64,000 bases of DNA from Pseudomonas lundensis (GTDB lineage Bacteria > Pseudomonadota > Gammaproteobacteria > Pseudomonadales > Pseudomonadaceae). The position numbers and the translations under genes are program-made. This document shows positions 45,037-53,950 of this stretch, piece by piece (positions within the stretch are counted from its first letter, which is position 1; every line of letters begins with the position of its first letter). The DNA is taken from the NCBI RefSeq assembly GCF_001042985.1, contig NZ_JYKY01000020.1, positions 1 through 64,000 of the forward strand, given 5' to 3'. Under the pieces are notes generated by a model. The model had not been told where the DNA came from and searched no databases. It saw nothing but the letters and a program-made list of their open reading frames with translations.

Positions 45037-45921
45037 TCAGCTCTTTTCCAGCGGCGAAAAATACAACCGCCCCAGACCGCGCCAGGTTTTGCCGGTCCAA
45101 TGTTTGAACGGGATCTGCTTGAGCAGCTCTCGCGCCAGCGCCCGGTCACGGTTGGCTGTTTTGAGGAACATGGAGTTGAGAAACTTGTACCGCACCTCGT
45201 CGTAGAGCGGGTGATCGCTGAACAGGGCGTAGATGCGCAGAATGCTGTCGATCATGAACCGGTGATTTTTGTACGAGTTGGTCGCGTGCTTGCGGTATTG
45301 CGCCATCACCACGTTCAGGCCGTCGATAAAGTACCCGGCGTGGGTGATTTTCAGCTCGATGTACAAATCTTCCAGACGAATGCTCGGGTCAAACCCTCCC
45401 ACCTTGTCCAGCGCTTCGCGGCGAATCATCAGCGTGGTCGCCGGCGGGTAAGGCTTGCGCTCAAGGAACATGTCATCAAAGTCCAGACGACGGAACGGCA
45501 CATCACGGCGCTGGCGTTTCTCGGGATATAAATTGCCTTGGGCATCGATCAGTTCAATGTTGCCCGCGCAAATACCGACTTCGGGTTTGCCGTCCATGTA
45601 TTCCACCTGAACCGCAATGCGGTCGGGTTTCATGATGTCGTCGGAACCGAACGGTACGATCAACGAACCCTTGGCCCGCGCGATAGCGCCGTTGAGGGTG
45701 TTGGTCAGGCCCTGATTCTGCTGCACGCGAAAATCAAACCCATGGACCGCCTGCAAGCGCTGGATACGCTCCACGCTGTCGTCGGTCGAGCCATCGTCGA
45801 CCACCAGCAACTCGATGTTCGGATACGTCTGATCCAGAACGCTCTGAATGCTCTGTTCGATGTAGGGGGCGTGGTTGTACGAGGCGATGATCACCGTCAC
45901 CAACGGTTGAGCGTGTGTCAT
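45037..45921 (-). CDS. Family 2 glycosyltransferase (WapR-like position)
   Basis: The 294-residue protein has a GT-A fold: VTVIIASYNHAPYIEQSI, VDDGSTDDSVE, and PFGSDDIMKPDRI with the DxD-like acidic pair. The C-terminal part has a short amphipathic region. By position (between the waaL region and the Ssg-like GT4 gene) it corresponds to wapR of P. aeruginosa, which adds the rhamnose of the capped core. That assignment rests on synteny, not on sequence detail. It overlaps the GT4 gene by four bases. Confidence 0.87.
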   Translation of the reverse strand: MTHAQPLVTVIIASYNHAPYIEQSIQSVLDQTYPNIELLVVDDGSTDDSVERIQRLQAVHGFDFRVQQNQGLTNTLNGAIARAKGSLIVPFGSDDIMKPDRIAVQVEYMDGKPEVGICAGNIELIDAQGNLYPEKRQRRDVPFRRLDFDDMFLERKPYPPATTLMIRREALDKVGGFDPSIRLEDLYIELKITHAGYFIDGLNVVMAQYRKHATNSYKNHRFMIDSILRIYALFSDHPLYDEVRYKFLNSMFLKTANRDRALARELLKQIPFKHWTGKTWRGLGRLYFSPLEKS

Positions 45922-47069
45922 GAGCGTTCCTTGCGAGCCTGACTCAAGCCTGAGTCGATCAAATCTAAATACGCCTGGCGGAACACCTCGATGTCATGGT
46001 GCTCTTGCAAATAGCGGTAAGCCTGTTCGCCCTTGGCGCGCAGGGCTTCGTCCGGCAGCGCCAGGTAGTCATCGAGCGCAGCGGTCAGGGTGGCGACATC
46101 GCTGGGTTTGACGGCCAGCCCGCCAGCGCCCTGAATCAACGGCAACATGGCCGGCACCTCGGTAGCAATCACCGGCAGGTGGCCGCTCATGCCTTCCAGC
46201 AATGCCAGCCCCAGCCCCTCGGCCAGTGACGGCATGGTCCAGATGTCGAAAGCGCGCACGTACTGCAAGGCGTTTTCCTGAAAGCCCAACAAATGCGCCC
46301 GGCCATTGAGGCCCAACTGCTGGATTTGCTCGCGCAAGCGCGACTCTTCTCGCCCGGCGCCAATGATCGCCAGTTGCGCGTTCGGGTATTTGTCTTTCAG
46401 AGCGGCAAAAGCCTGCAACAAGAAGCGGTGCCCCTTGATAGGCACCAGTCGCCCCAAGGCCCCCACCATGCGTGCATCTTGATCCAGCCCGAGCTTTTCG
46501 CGTGCCTGAACGCGCGGCAATTGCAGGGCTTCGGCCTGCTCAATGTCGATGGCATTGGTGATCGCGTAGGTATTTTCGTCAGTAAAGCCGCATTTGCAGT
46601 CCAGCAAGTACTGCTTGACCGCAGGCGACACGCCAACAAAACGCCACGCCTTGTCGATCAGGCGCTTGGCCTGGCTGCGGCGATACACGCGATCGTATTC
46701 ACCAAAGCCGTGGGAAATCCCCACGCACAACGGGATTTTCAGCCAGCGATTAAGCTGCAACATCATGTTGACCGGCTTGAAGCGGTTGCAGATCACCACA
46801 TCGAATTGCTCTTTGCGGCAGAATTTGTACAGCGCCCACATGGCGCGGATGCGCATGCCTTTGAGCGCCTTGTCGCTGAACTCGAAGTACACGGAATGAT
46901 CCGCCTTGCTCACCGGCTCACCCGGGCCGGGGCGCCCACGCAAAAATGCGGCGGTGATCTCGTAACGCTCACGGGGCAGCGCACGCACGATTTGCTCGGC
47001 AAGGTCGGCAAAATCGTGGGATTTGACGTTGTAATCAGGCTGCAACTGCAAAACCTTGGAACGTTTCAT
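45918..47069 (-). CDS. Family 4 glycosyltransferase (Ssg-like)
   Basis: The 383-residue GT-B enzyme has the GT4 C-terminal donor-binding region: GALGRLVPIKGHRFLLQAF, LAIIGAGREESRL and MPSLAEGLGLALLEGMSG with the EGLGLALLE variant of the E-x7-E motif. By position it corresponds to ssg (PA5001 type), needed for LPS core/O-antigen assembly, motility and phage sensitivity in other pseudomonads. The start overlaps the preceding gene by four bases (ATGA), so translation is coupled. Confidence 0.88.
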   Translation of the reverse strand: MKRSKVLQLQPDYNVKSHDFADLAEQIVRALPRERYEITAAFLRGRPGPGEPVSKADHSVYFEFSDKALKGMRIRAMWALYKFCRKEQFDVVICNRFKPVNMMLQLNRWLKIPLCVGISHGFGEYDRVYRRSQAKRLIDKAWRFVGVSPAVKQYLLDCKCGFTDENTYAITNAIDIEQAEALQLPRVQAREKLGLDQDARMVGALGRLVPIKGHRFLLQAFAALKDKYPNAQLAIIGAGREESRLREQIQQLGLNGRAHLLGFQENALQYVRAFDIWTMPSLAEGLGLALLEGMSGHLPVIATEVPAMLPLIQGAGGLAVKPSDVATLTAALDDYLALPDEALRAKGEQAYRYLQEHHDIEVFRQAYLDLIDSGLSQARKERS

Positions 47070-47950
47070 AGCTCTCCCCGGTGGAATCCGGTGGCATCAA
47101 TAATCCAGGCGGGCTCTGCGGCCAGACGCTGGACAGTGACGGGATCGGGTATGGGCAAGGCCGCCCATTCATTGCGCTTCCAGCAGACGAAGTGAAAGTA
47201 CGGAAAGGTGTGGTCACCGTCACGATCATTCGTTAATTGGCCGTTCTTCCAGAACCATTGGCCCGGGAAATTTTCTGTGCCGTCATGCCATTTGATGCAG
47301 CCACCCGGCGTACTGAACGCCTCGGTGAAATCGCTGGTACGACGCAACGGGTTGAACTTGCCCACAAGATCAAACAAAGGCTTCGGAAAATTCTTGCGCC
47401 ACAAGAAGATGCGGCTGAATGCGCCTTCATCCAGCGCATGATGCTGATCATCGGTAAAACGCTGCTGCCAGTTTTCGATTTTCATGAACAGCTCGCGCTT
47501 GCAGCGCGTATTGCGCATCAGGCACAGATGGCCGGCCACGCGGCGCTCGTGGGTCGAGAACAGGTCATAGCGCGACAGGCGTTCAGCCGTGAAGTAGCTG
47601 CGCAAGTTGCCATACACCAGGTCAATGTCGCCAAACGCCCAGAAATCGTAACCCTGAAGGCGGTCTTCATGGATGTAACCCAGCGCGGGCTTGATGTCAC
47701 ACAACTTATAAGCAGCTTTGGGCGCGAAGTGGATATTCAGACGCTCAGACACAATGCGGCAATAGTCGCCAAAACTGATGCTCTGGATTGTTACGTTGGG
47801 TGGCAGGTTGTCAGGCACGCCGCAGTCGCTGAACAGCAGCCAGTCAATGTCTGGGTTGCGCCGGCAACTTTCCAGAAAAAAAGGCATCCAGAACGGCCAC
47901 TGGCCGAAGTATGGAATGACAAACACAATACGCGGCGATGGTTTTATCAC
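47066..47950 (-). CDS. DUF6625-like protein, probable sugar transferase
   Basis: The 294-residue protein resembles DUF6625-type proteins often found in polysaccharide clusters: RIVFVIPYFGQWPFWMPFFL at the start, FWAFGDIDLVYGNLR with an acidic D-x-D (about residue 115), and HERRVAGHLCLMRNT. The acidic motif and operon position suggest a GT-A-like transferase. GTG 47950 with GAG six bases upstream is the likely start; the longer frame (ATG 48040) runs into the end of the upstream gene and begins with non-family sequence. It is an extra gene relative to the P. aeruginosa core operon as I recall it. Confidence 0.72.
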   Translation of the reverse strand: MIKPSPRIVFVIPYFGQWPFWMPFFLESCRRNPDIDWLLFSDCGVPDNLPPNVTIQSISFGDYCRIVSERLNIHFAPKAAYKLCDIKPALGYIHEDRLQGYDFWAFGDIDLVYGNLRSYFTAERLSRYDLFSTHERRVAGHLCLMRNTRCKRELFMKIENWQQRFTDDQHHALDEGAFSRIFLWRKNFPKPLFDLVGKFNPLRRTSDFTEAFSTPGGCIKWHDGTENFPGQWFWKNGQLTNDRDGDHTFPYFHFVCWKRNEWAALPIPDPVTVQRLAAEPAWIIDATGFHRGEL

Positions 47951-48014
47951 AGGGAACTCAATGTAAAGGTCGAGATAGAGGGCAATGCTATGCCCCTGAT
48001 TACGGTGATTCTTA

Positions 48015-49409
48015 TTATTTGAGCCGCCAAAACAACTCATGGCGGCGAACCGCTTTACGGAAAAACTCGTTTTCACCCCAAGGCGATGGCTTTCGGCCAG
48101 CCAAGAGTGTCTGTATCGACCGCCGCACGCGGCGCTTGAGCGCTGCACGCGGTTGCAGGTCATGCATCATGCCCAACGCCATGGCCTTGTCACGCTGCTG
48201 CTCTGAACTCAACAACAGGCAGCAGGGCTGCAACGTGAGTGCGGTGTCGAACACCGGTGGCAACGCGATGCCATCACCGCTGTTGCCCATCGGCCAGCGG
48301 TCATTGTCATGCAAATGGTTGGCGTAGCCCAAGATCGTCTGCGGCTGCCACTCCAGCCCTTCAAGCGCCTCAATGACCGCTGCATGGGCGCAGACATGGT
48401 CGGGGTGTGGATCGATGGCGGGATGCGGCAATACCAACACATCAGGCCGGGCCCGCAAGATCAATGCGCGCACATCAGCCAACAGGTTGTTCCAGGTCGG
48501 CGCACCGTCCAGGTCACCTGGCAGTGCGAACGCGTTCAACTGGCGAAACAGCCGAGTATCGGTCAGGTCGGCTTCGCGTGAAGGCACCGGCTGGTCAGGG
48601 GCTGCCTGCATGGCGGGCAGTTGCAGGCAGAAGTAGCCCAGTTGCGCGCATTGCGCTTCGGGCACCCCGGCCCAGCGCGGCACAGCCAGACTGTCCCAGG
48701 CGCGCAGACGGCCCTTGAGCCGAGCCGCTTCAGCGCGTCCAAGGCCCATCTGCTGATAGTGCTCGGCCTCGATTTCGCCCGCTGTCAGGGTCACGATCCA
48801 CGCCTCGTTGGCCTGACTGTACAAACCGAACGCCGCCAACTCGGCATCATCGGCGTGAGGCGCAATCACCATGACACGCTGCTCGCGGTAATCAGGCTGG
48901 CGCATAACCCACAGTTGAGGCGGGCCCATGACCCGGCAATAACGACCACGAAGGTTCAACTCACCTGCGATCAACGCGTCGGCATTGCCCGTGAGGTTCA
49001 CATAGCGCAGGCCATTCACGCCCCGCTCAAAGGTTTGGCGGTCGTCGGAAAACACGACAAACGGGTCGATAAAACGTCCCAGCCAGCTGCTTTTGACCTT
49101 GAGCGCGAGGATCAGGGTTTCGTTGCCGCACAGGTCAATGGGCGCGTCCAGTACCAGGCGACTGCCTTCAAGGCGAACAGCCGGGCACTCGCTATCAGGT
49201 GTAAAACGGTACTGATAGTCGTCTTGGGGCGCGTAAAACAGGTGGTCGGCAAACCACGCTTCGTGGGCGATCCAGCCCAGGACGGCCAGTACTAACGGCA
49301 GCCACCAGGCCACCAGCACCCCGCAGGCAATCAGTATCACCAAGCCGATCAGCAAACTGATGCGCTTGTTGCGTCGATGGCGCTTTAGGAGTTGTTGCTT
49401 GCGAGTCAT
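48015..49409 (-). CDS. dnpA: PIG-L family de-N-acetylase (DnpA-like)
   Basis: The 464-residue protein begins with a membrane anchor (SLLIGLVILIACGVLVAWWL), then a beta-rich region, and a PIG-L deacetylase domain with VMVIAPHADDAELAAFGLY (the AHPDD-like metal site) and PHPAIDPHPDHVCAHAAV. P. aeruginosa DnpA (PA5002), in the same place, deacetylates a core sugar and affects fluoroquinolone tolerance; the assignment here is by domain and synteny. An intergenic hairpin separates it from the mig-14-like gene upstream. Confidence 0.87.
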   Translation of the reverse strand: MTRKQQLLKRHRRNKRISLLIGLVILIACGVLVAWWLPLVLAVLGWIAHEAWFADHLFYAPQDDYQYRFTPDSECPAVRLEGSRLVLDAPIDLCGNETLILALKVKSSWLGRFIDPFVVFSDDRQTFERGVNGLRYVNLTGNADALIAGELNLRGRYCRVMGPPQLWVMRQPDYREQRVMVIAPHADDAELAAFGLYSQANEAWIVTLTAGEIEAEHYQQMGLGRAEAARLKGRLRAWDSLAVPRWAGVPEAQCAQLGYFCLQLPAMQAAPDQPVPSREADLTDTRLFRQLNAFALPGDLDGAPTWNNLLADVRALILRARPDVLVLPHPAIDPHPDHVCAHAAVIEALEGLEWQPQTILGYANHLHDNDRWPMGNSGDGIALPPVFDTALTLQPCCLLLSSEQQRDKAMALGMMHDLQPRAALKRRVRRSIQTLLAGRKPSPWGENEFFRKAVRRHELFWRLK

Positions 49410-49508
49410 GACTGGGCTCTTGGTTGCTGGCGGTTTGCCTTTAGACGCGCGCTGACCCCGTGATGGCGTTAACCCGGTAGCTCACACACCGCACCGGCTG
49501 CATCGCGA

Positions 49509-49526
49509 GACGCGCGCTTGCGCGTC
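49509..49526 (-). terminator. Hairpin between mig-14-like gene and dnpA
   Basis: GACGCGC (49509-49515) and GCGCGTC (49520-49526) form a seven-pair stem with a GCTT loop, three bases past the mig-14-like stop codon. Lacking a T-tract, it may only attenuate or process the operon transcript. Confidence 0.35.
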
Positions 49527-49529
49527 CAT

Positions 49530-50426
49530 TCACACCTTGAAGACAGGCACCGGGTTGCACCAGCGCTCTTTGTATTCGCGGTCGGCGCGGCCGAACGAGA
49601 ACCGCAGAGGCTTGTCGACGCTACGGGCCTGTTCCCAAGCCGACTGGGTATTGAGAAAACTCAGCACACTGCCGGGACTGAACGCACGGGTTTCGGGGTC
49701 GACGCCGCCATTGACGTATTCGACGCTGATCCATTGCGGCGATTCAACCCGATACACCAGCTGGATTGCAATCGGGGCATCGTTGAGGAAAATCACCGAT
49801 CCCATCAAAAACTCGCGCAGCAGCTCAATCACCTCAGCCATACGCTCGGCCCCGGTGGCGACAAACCCCCAACGACGCAGAAACAAATCGCAATAGATTG
49901 CCGACAGCTCGACACTGGAAAACGTCGAAACCGGGCGTATCACGCCGCCCGCTTCTTCCAGCAAACGCAGTTCGCGACGCTGGTTGTAACGGAATTTCTT
50001 TGACAGCTCTTCCGGCGTGCGCGCCATGGCCAACTGTTCGGCTTGCGGCTGCAAGGTACTGAAGCGCCCCTCATTGAGCTGCGACAAGTAGCGCCCACGA
50101 TGGCGCAACGGCGCGTGTGCGTCTGCGGCGGCAGGCAGGATCAACTCGGCATTGCCCAGATCGAAGAGGCCTTTTTTGCCGTGACGCTTGAGCACATCTT
50201 TGGATAACGCCAGGTCGCGTCCCCAGGTCGGGATGGCAGCTTTCAGCTCGCCGTTGTGCTCCCAGGCCAGGTAACGCACCGGGATCCCGGCCAGCTCTGC
50301 CAGACGTTCCACCACCTGCGGGTGTGTCGCGACGCTGCCACCAAAACGCTGCCAGGCAGCGGCATAGGTGTGCGCGTCAACTGCGCGCCAGCCGCGCTCG
50401 CGCCAGCCTTGAAATCGATTAAGCAT
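49530..50426 (-). CDS. Mig-14 family protein
   Basis: The 298-residue protein matches Mig-14, an inner-membrane-associated protein with a GNAT-like C-terminal part, required in Salmonella and P. aeruginosa for resistance to cationic antimicrobial peptides. Seen are the FRYNQRRELRLLEEAGGVI helix region (about 145-163), DLFLRRWGF and FLNDAPIAIQLVYRVES of the acyltransferase-like fold. No signal peptide is present. It abuts the upstream GT4 gene (shared base 50426), so it belongs to the core-LPS operon, in the position of PA5003. Confidence 0.88.
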   Translation of the reverse strand: MLNRFQGWRERGWRAVDAHTYAAAWQRFGGSVATHPQVVERLAELAGIPVRYLAWEHNGELKAAIPTWGRDLALSKDVLKRHGKKGLFDLGNAELILPAAADAHAPLRHRGRYLSQLNEGRFSTLQPQAEQLAMARTPEELSKKFRYNQRRELRLLEEAGGVIRPVSTFSSVELSAIYCDLFLRRWGFVATGAERMAEVIELLREFLMGSVIFLNDAPIAIQLVYRVESPQWISVEYVNGGVDPETRAFSPGSVLSFLNTQSAWEQARSVDKPLRFSFGRADREYKERWCNPVPVFKV

Positions 50427-51556
50427 CAGGACTCCGCAGTCAGGTCGGTGACGTGCGGCAACTGCCAGAAGGTGTCGCGCACGGCCTGATCGCAGAAGCG
50501 TTCGTGCAGGCGCGCCAGCATCAGTTCACCGCACGCTTGACGCTGAGCGTCATCGAGTTGCGCCAAATGCTGTAAACCTTGAGCCAGATGATCGGCGTCG
50601 CCCAGCGGGAACAGAATCCCCACGCCCTCGACCACTTCCCTGGCACCACCGCACGCCGTGGCCAGCAGGGGAACACCCGCCGCCATGGCCTCAAGCAGCA
50701 CCATGCCAAAAGGCTCGTGGTCCGAACTCAGCGCAAACACGTCGAAAGCACGGAAAAAGCGCCGGGCGTCGGGCACCTGCCCCAAGAAATTCACCTGAGC
50801 GGCGATCCCGAGCGCGTTGGCCAGTTCCTTGAGGTCCTGTTCCAGACGGCCCTTGCCCATGATCACCAACTGACTGCCAGCAGGCAGTTGCGGCAATGCC
50901 TTGGCAAACCCCTGGATCAGGGTGGCCTGGTCCTTGTCGGGATGCAGGCGGCCGACGTTGCCCACGATGAAGGCTTCAGCGGGCAGGCCAAGGTCGGCGC
51001 GAGCTTCGGCACGTGGCAACTGACTGGCTTGTACCGCCTGAATGTCGATACGGTTGTAGAGCGTACGAATACGCCCGGTCGGCCACTTGGGCAGGCACGC
51101 GCGCATGTCATCGCGCACTGCATCCGAGACGCCCAGCAGGCTCAGGCGCTTACGGAACAGGTGCGCGAACAGCTTGCGACTGCGACGCTGGTAGTCGCCA
51201 AACGCGTGATGCACGCCGATCACCGGCAAGTCAGTGGCCAACAAGGCGATGTATATCGGCTTGAAACGGTGGGCGATGCAAAAACTGAACGAGCGCGAGG
51301 CGGCAATTTTGCGCATCTCGCGGATGGCCTTTAACTTCAGGCCACGAATGGCGCTGGAGCTGAATTCCATGAACAGCACTTCGTCCGACCCGCAGCCCGC
51401 CGCCACCTCGGGGTCGGCCGCCCCGGTCAGAAAGACCGTGGTGACCTTGTACCCGGTGCCCGCAAACAGGCTGGCGTATTGACGGGCGCAGTCCAGAAAC
51501 GGCCCGTCATAGCCGTGGCAGAACTGCAACACATGACGCTCAGTCGAGCGAGTCAT
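50426..51556 (-). CDS. wapH: Family 4 glycosyltransferase (WapH-like)
   Basis: The 376-residue GT-B enzyme has the GT4 features VGNVGRLHPDKDQATLIQGF, LVIMGKGRLEQDL and EPFGMVLLEAMAAGVPLLA, with the E-x7-E donor-sugar motif. By position between mig-14 and the carbamoyltransferase it corresponds to wapH of P. aeruginosa, which adds a core glucose. Its start lies 17 bases inside the carbamoyltransferase gene, so the two are translationally coupled. Product sugar in this strain is not known. Confidence 0.85.
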   Translation of the reverse strand: MTRSTERHVLQFCHGYDGPFLDCARQYASLFAGTGYKVTTVFLTGAADPEVAAGCGSDEVLFMEFSSSAIRGLKLKAIREMRKIAASRSFSFCIAHRFKPIYIALLATDLPVIGVHHAFGDYQRRSRKLFAHLFRKRLSLLGVSDAVRDDMRACLPKWPTGRIRTLYNRIDIQAVQASQLPRAEARADLGLPAEAFIVGNVGRLHPDKDQATLIQGFAKALPQLPAGSQLVIMGKGRLEQDLKELANALGIAAQVNFLGQVPDARRFFRAFDVFALSSDHEPFGMVLLEAMAAGVPLLATACGGAREVVEGVGILFPLGDADHLAQGLQHLAQLDDAQRQACGELMLARLHERFCDQAVRDTFWQLPHVTDLTAES

Positions 51557-53297
51557 AAGCGTCCGCGCCGTCTTTGACTACCAGAATGTCTTCCATGATC
51601 AGGTACTGCAGATCCGAGCCGAAGAACATGTTCAGTGCGTCGGTCGGTGAGCAAACCATCGGCTCGCCACGGCGGTTGAGCGAGGTGTTCAGCGACACGC
51701 CATTACCGGTCAGCACTTCTAGGGCTTTCATCATGTCGTAGTAGCGCGGGTTGTATTCACGCTTGAGCACCTGAGCACGCGAAGTACCGTCTTCGTGCAC
51801 CACTTCCGGCACACGGGTTTTCCATTCTTGCGCCACTTCAAAGGTGAAGGTCATGAACGGTGCCGGGTGATCGACCTTGATCATCTGCGGGGCCACGGTG
51901 TCGAGCATCGACGGGCAGAAAGGCCTCCAGCGCTCGCGGAACTTGATTTGCTCGTTGATGCGGTCAGCCACGCCTGCGCTGCTCGGGCATCCGATGATTG
52001 AACGGCCGCCCAATGCGCGCGGGCCGAACTCCATACGGCCCTGGAACCAGGCCACCGGATTGCCATCAACCATGATTTTGGCGATGTTTTCAGGCGTGTT
52101 GTTGATCTTGCGGTACGCCGGCTTGCCAGGGTGACGGGCACACGCGGCAATCACGTCTTCGTTGCTGTACGCAGGGCCGAGGTAGACGTGCTCCATCTTC
52201 TCGACCGGCACGCCACGGGCTTCGGACACGTAGGCTGCCGCGCCCACGGCCGTGCCTGCGTCACCGGAGGCAGGCTGCACGAACAGCTCCTTGACGTCAG
52301 GACGGGCGATGATCTTCTGGTTCAGCTTCACGTTCAGCGCGCAGCCACCGGCGAAGGCCAGCTTGCCGGTTTCCTTGAGGATGTCACCCAAGTAGTAGTC
52401 GATCATCTGCAGAGACAGTTTTTCGAACAGCGCCTGCATGCTGGCCGCGTAGTGGATGTAAGGTTCATCGGCGATATCGCCTTCACGCTTGGGCCCCAGC
52501 CACTCGATCAGTTTTGGCGAGAAGTAGAACCCCTTGCCTTTCTCTTTGTAACGACGCAGGCCGATCACGTTGGCGTATTCGGTGTTAATCACCAGCTCGC
52601 CGTTCTCGAACGAGGCCAGACGCGAGAAATCATATTTGCTGGCATCGCCATACGGCGCCATGCCCATGACCTTGAACTCGCCGTCGAGCATCTCGAAACC
52701 CAGGAACTCGGTGATCGCGCCATACAGGCCACCGAGGGAGTCCGGGTCGTAGAATTCCTTGATCTTGGTGATCTTGCCGTTTTCGCCATAGCCGAAGAAG
52801 GTGGTGGCGTACTCACCCTTGCCGTCGATGCCGAGGATCGCGGTTTTCTCTTTGAAACCCGAGCAGTGGTAAGCACTGGAGGCGTGCGCCAAGTGGTGTT
52901 CAACCGGTTCGATCTTGATTTTTTTCGGATCGAAACCCAGCTGCTCAAGGCACCAGACAATCTTGTTGCGATAGCGCTTGTAGCGACGATTGCCCATCAG
53001 GATGGCGTCGAGCGCACGATCCGGGGCGTACCAGTAACGCTTGGCATAGTGCCAGCGCGCCTCACCGAACAAGCTGATCGGTGCGAAAGGGATCGCGACC
53101 ACATCAACGTCAGAAGGCTTGATACCCGCCTGTTCAAGGCAGAACTTCGCGGACTCGTAAGGCATGCGGTGCTTTGCATGCTTGTCGCGGACAAAACGCT
53201 CTTCTTCGGCCGCTGCTACCAGCTTGCCGTCGATATAGAGGGCCGCTGAGGGGTCATGGCTCAGGGCGCCGGACAGGCCAAGAATCGTCAATGCCAC
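51540..53297 (-). CDS. LPS core carbamoyltransferase (NodU/CmcH family)
   Basis: The 585-residue protein has both domains of the NodU/TobZ family: an N-terminal Kae1-like ASKHA domain (LSGALSHDPSAALYIDGK, VEHHLAHASSAYHCSG with the metal-binding His residues, and AFAGGCALNVKLNQ) and a C-terminal YrdC-like part (FQGRMEFGPRALGGRSIIG, SLNRRGEPMVCSP). It transfers a carbamoyl group to a sugar hydroxyl; the homologue at this position in P. aeruginosa carbamoylates a core heptose. It is the first gene of the minus-strand core operon. The 150 bases upstream hold its probable promoter. Confidence 0.92.
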   Translation of the reverse strand: MALTILGLSGALSHDPSAALYIDGKLVAAAEEERFVRDKHAKHRMPYESAKFCLEQAGIKPSDVDVVAIPFAPISLFGEARWHYAKRYWYAPDRALDAILMGNRRYKRYRNKIVWCLEQLGFDPKKIKIEPVEHHLAHASSAYHCSGFKEKTAILGIDGKGEYATTFFGYGENGKITKIKEFYDPDSLGGLYGAITEFLGFEMLDGEFKVMGMAPYGDASKYDFSRLASFENGELVINTEYANVIGLRRYKEKGKGFYFSPKLIEWLGPKREGDIADEPYIHYAASMQALFEKLSLQMIDYYLGDILKETGKLAFAGGCALNVKLNQKIIARPDVKELFVQPASGDAGTAVGAAAYVSEARGVPVEKMEHVYLGPAYSNEDVIAACARHPGKPAYRKINNTPENIAKIMVDGNPVAWFQGRMEFGPRALGGRSIIGCPSSAGVADRINEQIKFRERWRPFCPSMLDTVAPQMIKVDHPAPFMTFTFEVAQEWKTRVPEVVHEDGTSRAQVLKREYNPRYYDMMKALEVLTGNGVSLNTSLNRRGEPMVCSPTDALNMFFGSDLQYLIMEDILVVKDGADAYDSLD

Positions 53298-53450
53298 AGG
53301 TTGTGCCTCTTTTGAATGCAGGCAGGCGGCGGGCGCCTGAAAAAATGAAGTGCTTCCTGCACAGCAGGAAACAACTAAAGGGCGGGATTATAGCGTAAAG
53401 AGTGCCGCAATGACCCAGCGCTATTTGCCGCGCCCTGGCGCCCTGCCCGT

Positions 53451-53777
53451 CTACTTCAATAGCAAGCTGCCATCGCGGTTCTGCAGAAAAATCGTGTAGG
53501 GCAGCACCACCGAGTCGACGACCGCGCTGGCCAGCACGTCAAAAAAGAAAATCGGCACAAACCCTTCGGGCACGCCACTGACGGTATTGGGCGTGGCATT
53601 CAGCACACACAGGTCGAACGCCACGCCGCTATAAACACGCGGCACCGACTCACAATAGGTGCGCTGTTTTTTCAGGTCCCGGACCACGCTCGCATCGCTG
53701 CCGATCAGGGTTTTGGCGGTTCCGCAGCCGATCAACAGGCACGGCAAGACACACAACAACGCACGTTTGCAGGTCAT
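53451..53777 (-). CDS. YceK/YidQ-family small lipoprotein
   Basis: The 108-residue product has a lipoprotein signal (ALLCVLPCLLIGCG, lipobox Cys near residue 18) and the YceK/YidQ core: RTYCESVPRVYSGVAFDLC and FVPIFFFDVLASAVVDSVVLPYT. ATG 53777 is preceded by TGGAG; the longer frame starts in the TonB-receptor gene and is not credible. The family is probably outer-membrane anchored and its role is unknown. It lies at the edge of the accessory block between the carbamoyltransferase and the kinases, divergent from the TonB receptor. Confidence 0.83.
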   Translation of the reverse strand: MTCKRALLCVLPCLLIGCGTAKTLIGSDASVVRDLKKQRTYCESVPRVYSGVAFDLCVLNATPNTVSGVPEGFVPIFFFDVLASAVVDSVVLPYTIFLQNRDGSLLLK

Positions 53778-53950
53778 CAGATTGACTCCAGAAGGATTGG
53801 GCAACCTAGCACCCGGCTTACTTGATTTGCAGGTCATGGTTTCTGAAGTCCTCGTATGAACGCTCTTACGCCCGCTAAACTGCGCCCCCTCTGCTAGCCT
53901 GAAACCCGTCGCCCTGACGGGTCGCGTCACACGGAACCCCGATACCCCCC

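Noticed and set aside
53778..53950. Fur box in front of the TonB-dependent receptor
   Set aside because: No GATAATGATTATC-like sequence can be found in the intergenic region, so iron regulation cannot be claimed.
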